Notes: generated by a model not told the origin, from the sequence alone. Positions 26,386 through 34,850 are shown, counted from the stretch's first letter. The stretch: DNA of 64,000 nt from Nitrosopumilus oxyclinae (GCF_013407165.1 NZ_CP026994.1:186001-250000), one strand, 5' to 3'. A program made the numbers and translations.

Positions 26386-26991
26386 CTATGTAAATTTATC
26401 AGTAAACACTACTTTATCTAGAGAAAGCTGTCCACCACGTGGCATTGCAGGTTTTGTTTGTTTTCCAACTGCTATTAACATTGAAATTATATGATCTTGT
26501 GGAAGTTTAATTATTTCTGCTACTTTATCAGGATCAAAACCTATCATTGGGTTTGAATCATACCCCATTGATTTTGCTGCAAGCATAATGGTTTGAGCTG
26601 CAATTCCACATGAACGCATTGCTTCATCTCTTTGTACTTGATCTTTTCCCTCATAAAATGGTCCCATTGCAGAGACTAGAAACTCTTGAGCTTCTTTTGG
26701 AGCATTAACCCAATACTGGCTTGGATTATTTTTCCATGATTTTAAATCAGCACATAACACTATGAGTACGGATGAATCTGTAACTTGAGCTTGATCCCAT
26801 GCTGCTGCACGAAGTTGTTTTCTAATTTCAGGATCTTTTACTAGAACAAATCTCCAATTTTGCATGTTAAATGAAGTTGGAGACAAAACTGCTAATGACA
26901 TTAGTTTGTTTATTTCATCATCTGAAAGTTTATGATTGGTATCATAGTGCTTTACAGAACGTCGTTCTTTAATGGCATCAAATGTATCCAT
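26386..26991 (-). CDS. nitroreductase-family flavoprotein
   Basis: FMN-dependent NAD(P)H oxidoreductase fold, 201 residues. The FMN-binding N-terminus is seen as IKERRSVKHYD and SPTSFNMQNWRFVLV; the middle helix has SCGIAAQTIMLAAKSMGYDS, and the C-terminus has the IAVGKQTKPAMPRGG segment. The physiological substrate is unknown. Only 10 nt separate its stop from the start of the UDG gene downstream, so the two may be co-transcribed. Confidence 0.9.
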   Translation of the reverse strand: MDTFDAIKERRSVKHYDTNHKLSDDEINKLMSLAVLSPTSFNMQNWRFVLVKDPEIRKQLRAAAWDQAQVTDSSVLIVLCADLKSWKNNPSQYWVNAPKEAQEFLVSAMGPFYEGKDQVQRDEAMRSCGIAAQTIMLAAKSMGYDSNPMIGFDPDKVAEIIKLPQDHIISMLIAVGKQTKPAMPRGGQLSLDKVVFTDKFT

Positions 26992-27041
26992 GTTATTTTC
27001 TAATTTATTCTCTGTAAGAACTTTTTGTATGTTTAGAATTT

Positions 27042-27143
27042 TTATGAATCATTTTCAATAAAATGTGACTCGATGTTGCCACAATTATTTTCATAATGCA
27101 TTACTACTCCATGCTCTAGTTTGGTTGTTCCGATATATTTCAT
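27042..27143 (-). CDS. possible 33-residue protein
   Basis: A short frame MKYIGTTKLEHGVVM...SHFIENDS inside the 450-bp gap between the nitroreductase and the Cys-repeat protein gene. The frame stays open upstream to a TTG, giving about 43 residues. There is no recognised motif and no clear promoter. The rest of the gap (26992-27444) shows only AT-rich DNA with the promoter of the next gene at its right end. Confidence 0.25.
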   Translation of the reverse strand: MKYIGTTKLEHGVVMHYENNCGNIESHFIENDS

Positions 27144-27413
27144 GATGTTTCTTACAATTTTTCTACTTAACAAAATGTGTGTTCAAAAAATACACTATTT
27201 TTTTCAAAAATAACAAGCCTAACTATATGGTTTCTCAACAATTACTCTCTTCTAATGTAGACTTGAAATAACAAGTAATTTTTCACTAAAAAAATCAGCA
27301 CACCTGGTTTTATTTAACATATTTTTTATGCCTATATTGTTTGAAATTCACAAAAATTCACTTCATTTGTAATAAAGGATCCGTCACAATGTTACGTCAT
27401 AATGTTCCGATAT

Positions 27414-27424
27414 CCTTTATATTC
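27414..27424 (+). promoter_or_regulatory. TATA box of the Cys-repeat secreted protein
   Basis: CTTTATATTCA is centred about 26 nt before the ATG at 27445, the spacing expected for a leaderless archaeal transcript. Just upstream, GTTACGTCATAATGTTCCG partly repeats itself (27392-27410). Confidence 0.65.
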
Positions 27425-27444
27425 AATAATCTGAAAAAATCGTA

Positions 27445-29226
27445 ATGAAAAGTACACAACTTCTAAGCGTTGTTTTTTCGCTGATTATGTTTACTGGCGT
27501 TACTGCTGGAAACACAGCATTTGCTGAATCAGATGACATTGATGATATTCTAGAAGATTTTTGTGAGATGACACTTGATGAACGTAGCGACATCATATCA
27601 AAATATGAGCTAGATGAGTATGCAGAAAAACTTGCAATCATCTGTGATATTGAAGATAAGGATGATCGTGAAAATTCACTTGACAGCGTCATTGATGCAA
27701 TATATCTAGAAACAGATGTTTACGATGAAACATATGACGACTTTGATGATATCATTGAAGATTTTGAAGACTGTGTTGAAGCTGGATATCCTGTAATGGA
27801 ATCATACCCAGAACAATGCATGACCGATGACGGTAAAGTCTTTACAAATACAGACGATGATGATTCAGATATAGACGATGACAGATACGAAGATGATTTT
27901 GATCTTGATGACTTGCTTGATAGATACTGTGAGCTAACTACTGACAAAAAACGTCAATTACTTGCAGACCATCCAAGACTTGCACCATTTACTGACAGAC
28001 TAGCAAACTATTGTGATTTGTCTGAAGATGAACAAGATGCAATCGATGATTTAATCGAAGAGCATGGAGACAAAATTAGATCAGAACTGAAAGATTATGC
28101 TAAAGACTATCGTGTGGATCATTCAAGAGATATGAGAATGGTGCTTGACAAATACTGTGGCATGACAGATGCTGAGAAAAAAGCATATGTTGCAGAGCAT
28201 GACAAAGCAGCAGAACATGTTGATAAGATGAATCGATTTTGTGCATTAACTGATGAGGATTCCAGAATGGATTTCATTCAAGAGCACAAGGCAGAATACA
28301 TGATACACATGAAAGACAAAATGTCAGATAAAATGCATGATAAGATGACTGACAAAAAACACATGGACTATGATAGACTGTGTGCAATGACAGATTCTGA
28401 ACGTGCAGCAGAAATTGATGATTCTGAATTACTTGATAGGATCTCTAAATGGTGTCAAATGACCCCTGAGGAGAGAAAAGAGTACAAAAAAGATCACATC
28501 AAAGATACAGTCAAAGATCACATGAAAGATAAATTCTCTCATATGGAATTTGACCGATTCTGTAAAATGACTGATTCTGAACTAGCATCTGCTACCTTTG
28601 ATGCAGAATTTGTAGATAGAGCCTCCAAATGGTGTGATATGACACCTGATGAGAGAGCAGACTACAAAAAAGATCACATGAAAGACAAAATGTCTGATGT
28701 TGCAAAAGACAAAATTGCAATGAAACTATCTGACAAATCTGATAGACTCAAAGCAATGATCATGAACAAACAAGATATTTCTGATGAGAGAAGAGATGAA
28801 ATAAAACAAAAATTCATTGAGAAACATGGTGATTTGACTGACAAGAAAAAGTCTGAACTCAAAATGAAGTTCAAAGATCATATGAAACGAATGGATGTCA
28901 AAATCTCTGATGAAAGAAAATCTGCAATTCATGATAGACTAGCTGAGATGAAAGCCTTCAAGGCAGATCTCCGTGAAAGATCATCTGATTTAACCGTCGA
29001 GGAAAAACAAGAACTTAGAGCCCAATTCATTGAAAAGGCAAAAGACATGCAATTAGCATGGATTAATCCACGTGTTCAAATGACTGCTGGCATTGATGCT
29101 GCAGAAGTTGAATGTAGAGAAGGATTTAGCCTTGTGATGAAAGCATCAAACGGTGTAGCTATGTGTCTCAAAGCAGATACCGCACTTAAGATGATAGATA
29201 GAGGACAAGTAGTTCCTGCTAACTAA
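27445..29226 (+). CDS. secreted highly charged protein with five Cys-bearing repeats
   Basis: 593 residues, unknown function. Signal peptide 1-27 (ends TAFAES). About 28-430 holds five related units of 45-65 residues, each with two Cys about 25-30 apart in settings like DRYCELT, DKYCGMTDAEKK, SKWCQMTPEER and SKWCDMTPDER. These are probably helical hairpins clamped by disulfides. About 430-550 is a long, highly charged Lys/Asp/Met-rich helix. The C-terminus (CREGFSLVMKASNGVAMC to LKMIDRG) repeats the module found near the N-terminus of the Met-rich secreted protein at 4435. It has a good TATA box and a strong U-rich terminator, which suggests high expression. Metal or envelope binding is a guess. 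Confidence 0.78.
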   Translation: MKSTQLLSVVFSLIMFTGVTAGNTAFAESDDIDDILEDFCEMTLDERSDIISKYELDEYAEKLAIICDIEDKDDRENSLDSVIDAIYLETDVYDETYDDFDDIIEDFEDCVEAGYPVMESYPEQCMTDDGKVFTNTDDDDSDIDDDRYEDDFDLDDLLDRYCELTTDKKRQLLADHPRLAPFTDRLANYCDLSEDEQDAIDDLIEEHGDKIRSELKDYAKDYRVDHSRDMRMVLDKYCGMTDAEKKAYVAEHDKAAEHVDKMNRFCALTDEDSRMDFIQEHKAEYMIHMKDKMSDKMHDKMTDKKHMDYDRLCAMTDSERAAEIDDSELLDRISKWCQMTPEERKEYKKDHIKDTVKDHMKDKFSHMEFDRFCKMTDSELASATFDAEFVDRASKWCDMTPDERADYKKDHMKDKMSDVAKDKIAMKLSDKSDRLKAMIMNKQDISDERRDEIKQKFIEKHGDLTDKKKSELKMKFKDHMKRMDVKISDERKSAIHDRLAEMKAFKADLRERSSDLTVEEKQELRAQFIEKAKDMQLAWINPRVQMTAGIDAAEVECREGFSLVMKASNGVAMCLKADTALKMIDRGQVVPAN

Positions 29227-29227
29227 C

Positions 29228-29250
29228 TTTTTTTCTTTTTTATTTTTTTA
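29228..29250 (+). terminator. U-rich terminator
   Basis: Right after the stop of the Cys-repeat protein, the plus strand runs CTTTTTTTCTTTTTTATTTTTTT-like. Such T-tracts are the usual archaeal termination signal. Confidence 0.7.
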
Positions 29251-29299
29251 AAAATTATAGTTTTAGAAATTTTTGAATCAAAAAAACTCTACGATGATT

Positions 29300-29899
29300 T
29301 TATGTTTGTGTTGCATTTGATTCTGAAATCGCACACCCAAACCTTTGAGCCCATGAATAATCTGAAAATTCACTTGTACTACAATACCGTGTGGAAATCT
29401 CTGCATGACCGTTATTTAGTAAAGCAGAGTTTAGTGATTTTCCATTACAGAAAACGTTTGCAAGTAACCTATCATACTGGTCATAAGGCTGTAAATCATC
29501 TTGATCAATTGTAACAAAACTCCCTATTGGACACATTTTAGCAGTAAATGAAGTAGCTTCAGAAAATCCAGACTCATTTTTTTCAGGTGTATCTACAAGG
29601 GATAATCTAATTTTATAATTTGTAGTGTAGATAGTATCACCATCCACAATTTCTGTAATTAACTGTGAAACACATTTGGCATTTCCAATGCATTTATGAG
29701 AATCAAAATCTTGTTTGGATTGAACTGGTTCATTTTTGTAAATATTATCAAATTGTTCTTGTCCAACTTCTTTAGCTGCAAGTCCTGTCTTTTCACCTGT
29801 GACAATGTCTGATCCAGTTTGTGATTGATACACTAATCCTGCTGCAATGAATAGCACAAAGGGCACTACAACTAGTGCTGCAATGGATAATGGTTTCAC
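29300..29899 (-). CDS. membrane-anchored staphylococcal-nuclease-like protein
   Basis: Thermonuclease (SNase) domain exported behind a single N-terminal membrane helix (residues 6-24). The nuclease core starts at ITEIVDGDTIY. It keeps the catalytic Arg and Glu in IRLSLVDTPEKNESGF and the second Arg in YDRLLANVF, so it looks active. Five Cys residues lie in and around the domain. Extracellular nucleic acid degradation or nutrient salvage is likely. It has the same orientation as the Kazal-like protein downstream of 30379, with a 54-nt gap. Confidence 0.87.
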   Translation of the reverse strand: MKPLSIAALVVVPFVLFIAAGLVYQSQTGSDIVTGEKTGLAAKEVGQEQFDNIYKNEPVQSKQDFDSHKCIGNAKCVSQLITEIVDGDTIYTTNYKIRLSLVDTPEKNESGFSEATSFTAKMCPIGSFVTIDQDDLQPYDQYDRLLANVFCNGKSLNSALLNNGHAEISTRYCSTSEFSDYSWAQRFGCAISESNATQT

Positions 29900-29953
29900 A
29901 AGGATTTTCTAAAAGGTATAAACTTAAGATTTTCTACTATTCTATCTGCCTAA

Positions 29954-30379
29954 TTATGGAGTGGGTGTTGAAACAATACATTCTCCTTCATATTCAATTT
30001 TAACTCCATGACATACTGCATCTTCAACACCGCAACCATAAGTAATTCCATCTTCACCGCAAACAGGATCATAAACAAGACATTGAATTGAACAATCTGG
30101 TACAAATTCTGATTCTTGAGGGTTGATAGGTGGATTCAATCTTTGTTCTTCATCAATCCTCTCATAGCATTTTTCTAATTCATCTACTTGCCCAATGTAT
30201 TGCTCTCTACATTCTTGCTCTAGGTATGTTTTTTGATATAATTGCCATGTGGCCTCATCACGTGTTTCTTCAGATGTATTTTTAAAATTTTGCTGTGGTA
30301 TTGATTGTACAAAAAAAACTGCAAAAATTATAGCAACAATAATTGGAATAACTATAGCAATAATTAGGAATGGTTTCAT
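29954..30379 (-). CDS. membrane-anchored Kazal-like domain protein
   Basis: 141 residues: transmembrane helix 5-25, a charged helical stalk (about 30-90, with CREQYIGQVDELEKC), and a C-terminal Cys-rich domain CSIQCLVYDPVCGEDGITYG...EGEC. The VYDPVCGxDGxTYG core is the Kazal serine-protease-inhibitor signature, although the spacing after the Tyr is not the classical one. An outward-facing protease inhibitor is the reasonable reading. Its ATG overlaps the stop of the 40-residue frame upstream as ATGA, indicating coupling. Confidence 0.75.
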   Translation of the reverse strand: MKPFLIIAIVIPIIVAIIFAVFFVQSIPQQNFKNTSEETRDEATWQLYQKTYLEQECREQYIGQVDELEKCYERIDEEQRLNPPINPQESEFVPDCSIQCLVYDPVCGEDGITYGCGVEDAVCHGVKIEYEGECIVSTPTP

Positions 30380-30498
30380 TTCTTTTCCTTGTTATCTTTT
30401 TTATTAAATATAAGATCAGAATCCCCTTCTTTCTTTTGATATTCCTCAAATTCTTTTTTTTGTTTTATCATGATTTCTCTATAATCCTCATCTTCCAT
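30376..30498 (-). CDS. 40-residue charged protein
   Basis: Frame MEDEDYREIMIKQKKEFEEY and onward, strongly Lys/Glu-rich and probably a single helix. Its stop overlaps the start of the Kazal-like gene by 4 nt (ATGA). That overlap and the absence of another start nearby support it as real. No function can be suggested. Confidence 0.5.
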   Translation of the reverse strand: MEDEDYREIMIKQKKEFEEYQKKEGDSDLIFNKKDNKEKK

Positions 30499-30538
30499 GA
30501 TTTTTTAGAATAAATTCTAAACATAAGCGTATTGGAAT

Positions 30539-30976
30539 CTAACTCTCTGAATCTGTTTTCTCATTAATTATGTGATTATGAATTATTCTTGCTTCTTGCC
30601 ATGAATGCCACACAAAATTCCATATTAGATCATCAATGTCTTGTCTGTGTTTTTCTGTTAATTGCATGTTTTGTAAATTGTAAATTATCTTCCCTCTCAT
30701 TGTTCCCAATCGTACGCCTAACATCACACATTCTCTATTGTTTTTTGGTAGTTCTTTACCTCTAAAATTTTCAGGCTCTGAATCAAAATTCTCAAAATGT
30801 TCTTTTTGCCATCGAAACTTTGATTTCTCAAAAACTTGAAGAATCATAGATATTGTATCATAGTCTAAGTTTTTTTTATCTAATTTTTTTTTGATTAAAT
30901 TTTCAGATACTTCCTTTCGTTGTCTACTAAGTTTTTTCTCTAGTTCTTTTAGAGATTTTGATTTTTCATCATTCAT
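30539..30976 (-). CDS. hypothetical cytoplasmic helical protein
   Basis: About 145 residues from the ATG at 30976 (MNDEKSKSLKELEKK). The N-terminal half is a charged coiled coil; the second half is helical and Trp-rich (FVWHSWQEARIIH). No membrane segment, no Cys cluster, no known family. It overlaps the upstream 45-residue zinc protein gene by 8 nt, so the pair is probably translated together; a longer frame to 31042 would run through that gene. Confidence 0.6.
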   Translation of the reverse strand: MNDEKSKSLKELEKKLSRQRKEVSENLIKKKLDKKNLDYDTISMILQVFEKSKFRWQKEHFENFDSEPENFRGKELPKNNRECVMLGVRLGTMRGKIIYNLQNMQLTEKHRQDIDDLIWNFVWHSWQEARIIHNHIINEKTDSES

Positions 30977-31106
30977 GATATTCTGTATGGTCACATTTTG
31001 GGCAATAATATTCAGTAGGAATATTTTTTGTTTTATTTCCACGTCTTTTGATTTTGAGTGATGTGATGTTCATGTCAACATCACACTTTTTACAAATTTT
31101 AACCAT
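30969..31106 (-). CDS. 45-residue zinc-binding protein
   Basis: Frame MVKICKKCDVDMNI...EYYCPKCDHTEYHE. Two CxxC pairs (CKKC at 5-8 and CPKC near 36-39) separated by a basic stretch make a zinc ribbon. It overlaps the next gene on the same strand (ATG at 30976). One of several tiny zinc proteins in this 2-kb stretch; role unknown. Confidence 0.6.
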   Translation of the reverse strand: MVKICKKCDVDMNITSLKIKRRGNKTKNIPTEYYCPKCDHTEYHE

Positions 31107-31166
31107 GAATTATCTAGAAAAATAATGAACTTAAGCATATTGGAGTTTGCAATTTTTTTTAAAATA

Positions 31167-31361
31167 CTAATACTGTTCTAAAATTGATATCTTGTCATTC
31201 TTTTTTTTATTCAAATCAGGATCTTCATACTTTTCCCAAATTCCCATCTTTAACCAACAACTGTTACAAGTAGTTAGTTTATCTTTTACTTGTTCATGTG
31301 AGATGGAATGGTTTTCGTGGCAAATTTTACAGGTAAAATATTCTGTAATTAACTCTGACAT
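31167..31361 (-). CDS. 64-residue Cys/His zinc-binding protein
   Basis: Contains CKICHENHSISHEQ near residues 11-24 and CNSCW near 32-36, so two CxxC pairs with nearby His. Charged tail. No domain recognised beyond a small zinc knuckle. Same strand as its neighbours. Confidence 0.6.
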   Translation of the reverse strand: MSELITEYFTCKICHENHSISHEQVKDKLTTCNSCWLKMGIWEKYEDPDLNKKKNDKISILEQY

Positions 31362-31409
31362 GCCTAAATTTTGAAATCATTCCATTAAAGCATCACTATA
31401 CAATGTAAA

Positions 31410-31595
31410 CTAGACACCAAATGATTTGGATTTTTTTTCACATTTAGGACAATTCATCCCTCTTGTCTCTAACCCACACTTTTTACAAAATGCATCAATT
31501 CCTGCAACTTCACGTGGATTGGTCCTTGAAATTTTTACAATTAGAATTAATACTATCAAAACTCCTATTGCAATTCCAATGTATGCAAGAACCAT
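31410..31595 (-). CDS. 61-residue membrane protein with zinc ribbon
   Basis: A single N-terminal transmembrane helix (residues 3-22, IGIAIGVLIVLILIV) is followed by a cytoplasmic tail with CKKCG and CPKCEKK, a compact zinc ribbon. The architecture suggests a membrane-tethered binding module; partners unknown. Confidence 0.65.
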   Translation of the reverse strand: MVLAYIGIAIGVLIVLILIVKISRTNPREVAGIDAFCKKCGLETRGMNCPKCEKKSKSFGV

Positions 31596-31630
31596 GTATA
31601 CAATACTACTTCATATCTTAAAAATCCATT

Positions 31631-31849
31631 CTATACTGTCAAAACATACTGATTTGCCAAAATTCTCTTAATATCATCCAAGTATAGGCGCCTTGTACTG
31701 CTAACAAATTTCCAACGTGTTTGCATTTCATCTTCTAATATTTCATAAACCAGATCAATCTCTTCACCTGAATCAATTTCACGTTTAGCAATGACCATTA
31801 GTTCTTGTAGTCGTAGTTTCTTTCTCCAAGTGTGTGCACAATCAGTCAT
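31631..31849 (-). CDS. hypothetical 72-residue protein
   Basis: Starts MTDCAHTWRKKLRLQEL. Helical, charged, ending LYLDDIKRILANQYVLTV. No recognised family. It lies in line with the small zinc proteins and could belong to the same transcription unit. Confidence 0.55.
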   Translation of the reverse strand: MTDCAHTWRKKLRLQELMVIAKREIDSGEEIDLVYEILEDEMQTRWKFVSSTRRLYLDDIKRILANQYVLTV

Positions 31850-31913
31850 TTTATTTTTTAACTCAGTAATACTCTAAAAGGATCACTATACATTGAATCT
31901 ATTTTTTGCAGAC

Positions 31914-32633
31914 TCAAATGGAGATATTATTTCCAGGAACCAACTTGTTAATTTTAGGAATGTCATGAATTTCCAATCCTTCTAAATATTCTATCTGTTC
32001 TGAAATTAATTCTGAATCTCCAAATGAAATTAAAATTCTATCATTATGTCTTATTTCATAGATATTGATATTTGGGATTGATTTTCCATTCACTAAAAAT
32101 ATCATAGAATTATTTTTATCAACACAGTGTTGATTTGTACCTGATTGATAGTTTGACTCTATACAATTCTCCGTTATTTTTAATCCAAAAGATGCAAACA
32201 ACATATCCAATGGAACATTAGTTGCATGTTTGTGAATTAGGTACGGATTGTTATTTTCGAAATGAATGTATTTACTTTGAATCTGAAACTGTGGATGGGA
32301 AAAATCTACCTGATCCCCGTTTACAAAAACTGCTAATGCTGCATGCGCATGTTCACTACCAAATTGTCCGACTCCATAATGCTTTGCCATCTTTTCCTCT
32401 AATGTCTTAAAGGTAGTATTATCAAGAATTTGTGAATCAATTTCACTTTGATTTAGAAAATAATATGCAAATACTCCTGCAGAAATTAAGACAAATGCTA
32501 TTCCAAATATTGCAAGTGACTTACCTTTTGATTTTGATTCTATTTCTACTCCAAAATATGCGGCATCGCTCTCATCTATTCTTCCTGGAAGACTAAAATC
32601 AGAATCCTCTTTTGGTAAAGCCCCTTCATTCAA
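31914..32633 (-). CDS. single-pass membrane protein with HxH-containing outer domain
   Basis: 239 residues. A short cytoplasmic N-terminus, one transmembrane helix (about 41-59, LAIFGIAFVLISAGVFAYYF), then a roughly 175-residue outer domain. The domain has EHAHAALAVFVNG, YIHFENN and LIHKHATNVPL, conserved-looking His pairs that could bind metal, and two Cys (ENCIES, HCVDK) that may form a disulfide. Similar exported domains seem common in Thaumarchaeota, but no function is known to me. Confidence 0.7.
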   Translation of the reverse strand: MNEGALPKEDSDFSLPGRIDESDAAYFGVEIESKSKGKSLAIFGIAFVLISAGVFAYYFLNQSEIDSQILDNTTFKTLEEKMAKHYGVGQFGSEHAHAALAVFVNGDQVDFSHPQFQIQSKYIHFENNNPYLIHKHATNVPLDMLFASFGLKITENCIESNYQSGTNQHCVDKNNSMIFLVNGKSIPNINIYEIRHNDRILISFGDSELISEQIEYLEGLEIHDIPKINKLVPGNNISI

Positions 32634-32678
32634 GTAATTCCTATAGTCTTTTAATCGTATAAATTTCCATATCTAGAA

Positions 32679-33659
32679 TTATCTATATTCTCCACCACAA
32701 TCTCCAATGACATCAAAGAGATCATTTGATTTTGCAGTAATTGAATCAATTAATGAAATGTCTTGAGAATCAAGTTTTACATCAAAGACTTTGGCATTGT
32801 CTTCTCTGTGTTCAGCAATGCCTAATCTTGCTCCGATAATTACACCTGCAACTTGCGGTTTATCTAATACAAACCGAGTTGCAATATTTGCAATGCTGCA
32901 ATGGTGTTTTTCTCCAATTTTATTCAGTACGGATAATAATTCTTGGAATAATTGCCATCCACCCCATACATCAATCATGTTTTTGTATTTTTGAAGACTA
33001 GATGTCGTTAAATCACCTCTATGTGGTTCATCAACTCCTATGTATTTCTCAGAGAAAAACCCCCCAAGCAACGTTCCATAAGATAGAATCTTTATTCCAT
33101 GTTTTGCAAAAAATGGAGTCATAATCTTTTGAGGTCTCTGATCTAAAATAGAATATTGGACTTGGTTTGATACAATGTTATGCCCATGCTCTTTCATTAT
33201 TTTAACTCGTTCAGTATCAAAATTTGTTAGGCCAATGTGTTTGATTTTACCCTCACCTTGTAATTTTGATAAATTATTCATTGCATCAAGATAACTTGAA
33301 TCACTATAATCCCACCAGTGAAACTGAAGCAAATCAATAGATTCTGTTTTCATTTTTTCTAATGACTGATCAATATAGTGTGAAACAATACTTTTACTCA
33401 TTGGACCTGGATTTGGAACAAACTTTGTTAGTGATTGAAAATTATTTCCAACTGAATCTCTGAATTTTCCAATTAAAGATTCTGCAGGACCGTAAATGTC
33501 TGCCAAATCCCATGTTGTAAATCCTAAATCTTGATATTTTTCCATATCTGTTACTGCTGATTCTGAATCAATTTGACCATGGCCTCCAGCAACTTGCCAC
33601 ATTCCATTAAGAATTCTACAAATTTCTAAATCTCCTAGGAGTGTTTTCTCAATTGGCAT
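32679..33659 (-). CDS. aldo/keto reductase
   Basis: NAD(P)H-dependent reductase with a TIM barrel. The 326 residues show the AKR pattern: DLADIYGPAESLIG (catalytic Asp and Tyr) near residue 50, LLQFHWWDYSD with the catalytic-site His, IKHIGLTNFDTERV, and the nucleotide-binding end VAGVIIGAR. The ATG at 33659 (MPIEKTLLG) is preferred because a TATA-like TATATT lies about 27 nt upstream. Substrate unknown. Confidence 0.9.
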   Translation of the reverse strand: MPIEKTLLGDLEICRILNGMWQVAGGHGQIDSESAVTDMEKYQDLGFTTWDLADIYGPAESLIGKFRDSVGNNFQSLTKFVPNPGPMSKSIVSHYIDQSLEKMKTESIDLLQFHWWDYSDSSYLDAMNNLSKLQGEGKIKHIGLTNFDTERVKIMKEHGHNIVSNQVQYSILDQRPQKIMTPFFAKHGIKILSYGTLLGGFFSEKYIGVDEPHRGDLTTSSLQKYKNMIDVWGGWQLFQELLSVLNKIGEKHHCSIANIATRFVLDKPQVAGVIIGARLGIAEHREDNAKVFDVKLDSQDISLIDSITAKSNDLFDVIGDCGGEYR

Positions 33660-33735
33660 AGTCTGATACAATTTTTCTTTGGAATATAGTTTACTTGGCT
33701 AATATTGAACAAAACACTGAGAAATTTAGAATATT

Positions 33736-34296
33736 TTGGATCTAGTAAAAAGTGTAGAATTATTTGCAAAGAGCAAACATGCAGGACAATTCAGAGAAGA
33801 TGGTATCACACCATATTCAAAACATCTTGATGATGTTGTAAATAGACTCAAAAGTTTGGGTATTATTGATGAGCAAATATTTTGTGCAGGATGGCTACAT
33901 GATACAATAGAGAAAACAGAAACAACTTTTGATGATCTGTATGAACAATTTGAAAGTGAAATTGCAGTATTGGTTTCATCAATATCTAAAGACATGAAAT
34001 TAACTAGAAAAAAAAGAGAGCGAGCATATACAACACAACTCAAAGAATCATCATTTAGTGCAAAATTAATCAAACTCTGTGATATTTCTGCAAATCTGGG
34101 AGAATTGAAAAACTCTACATCATCAAAATCAAAAAAATTACGACTAGTTAAACAACAAAGACATTATCTTAGTATTATTAAAAATGATATTTTGGGAAAT
34201 CCAAACTACCCATATGTTCAATCACTCATAGAGAGTGCAAATGTAATTTTTATAAAATTTAATCAAAGACCCATTTCAGTCCAGTTAAAGTCATGA
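33736..34296 (+). CDS. HD-domain hydrolase, MESH1/RelA-SpoT hydrolase-like
   Basis: 186 residues with the HD metal-site order of (p)ppGpp hydrolases: His in SKHAGQFREDGITPYSKH, the HD pair in AGWLHDTIEKTE, and a late Asp in IKLCDISANLGEL. All four ligands are present and there is no synthetase domain, so it is a stand-alone small hydrolase like MESH1. Hydrolysis of ppGpp or another pyrophosphate-bearing nucleotide is inferred. The start is a TTG after an AT-rich promoter. Confidence 0.82.
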   Translation: MDLVKSVELFAKSKHAGQFREDGITPYSKHLDDVVNRLKSLGIIDEQIFCAGWLHDTIEKTETTFDDLYEQFESEIAVLVSSISKDMKLTRKKRERAYTTQLKESSFSAKLIKLCDISANLGELKNSTSSKSKKLRLVKQQRHYLSIIKNDILGNPNYPYVQSLIESANVIFIKFNQRPISVQLKS

Positions 34297-34350
34297 ACTA
34301 GCCTCAAATTATTTCAATAATCTTAAATTCCCAAATTCCTTAGTAAATAC

Positions 34351-34749
34351 ATGAGTGAAAATAAAGATTTTGAAATTCTAGATAAACTAAACAACAAGTA
34401 TTTCACAGAACTAGAATCTTCAGTTCCACACATACAACAAACATTATTTGATTTACAAAACGAATGCTACAAGACATGGAGAAATACAATCACTGCAAAT
34501 ACATCTCTGTACAAAGAATTCTTGACTGATTCTGGATTAACTTTTCCAAAAAGTGCACAAGATATTGTAGAGAGTATGAGTGAGGAGGCTCTAAAATTTA
34601 GATCTATCTACAATAAACTTGCAATATCCAATATTGAATCAATAAAAAATACTGCAAAGACATGGAATGACAATGCAGAGGGATTTACAGAGTTGAATAG
34701 AAAAATTATGCACTATTGGCTATCAGCATTTTCGCCAAAAAGAAACTAG
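34351..34749 (+). CDS. helical protein, possibly phasin-like
   Basis: 132 residues, almost entirely helical, with no membrane segment. The pattern (long amphipathic helices, KTWNDNAEGFTELNRK) recalls phasins and PhaE-like granule proteins, but the resemblance is weak. Several Thaumarchaeota carry polyhydroxyalkanoate synthases, though none is in this window. It converges with a 34-residue membrane protein gene, sharing 4 nt. Confidence 0.5.
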   Translation: MSENKDFEILDKLNNKYFTELESSVPHIQQTLFDLQNECYKTWRNTITANTSLYKEFLTDSGLTFPKSAQDIVESMSEEALKFRSIYNKLAISNIESIKNTAKTWNDNAEGFTELNRKIMHYWLSAFSPKRN

Positions 34750-34850
34750 TCAAATATTACAACTGCAGTTATTGCTAAAAGACTTCCAATTATGGCAATT
34801 ATTGCTAACTTACTTGTATCACTCCATCCTTCTTTTACGGTAACTTTCAT
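34746..34850 (-). CDS. 34-residue single-pass membrane protein
   Basis: Frame MKVTVKEGWSDTSKLAIIAI and onward: a charged N-terminus then one transmembrane helix to the end (VVIFD). It fills the gap between the gene at 34351 and hisS; a CTTAAG-type box lies about 25 nt upstream. Small, but a clean signal of a membrane micro-protein. Confidence 0.5.
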   Translation of the reverse strand: MKVTVKEGWSDTSKLAIIAIIGSLLAITAVVIFD

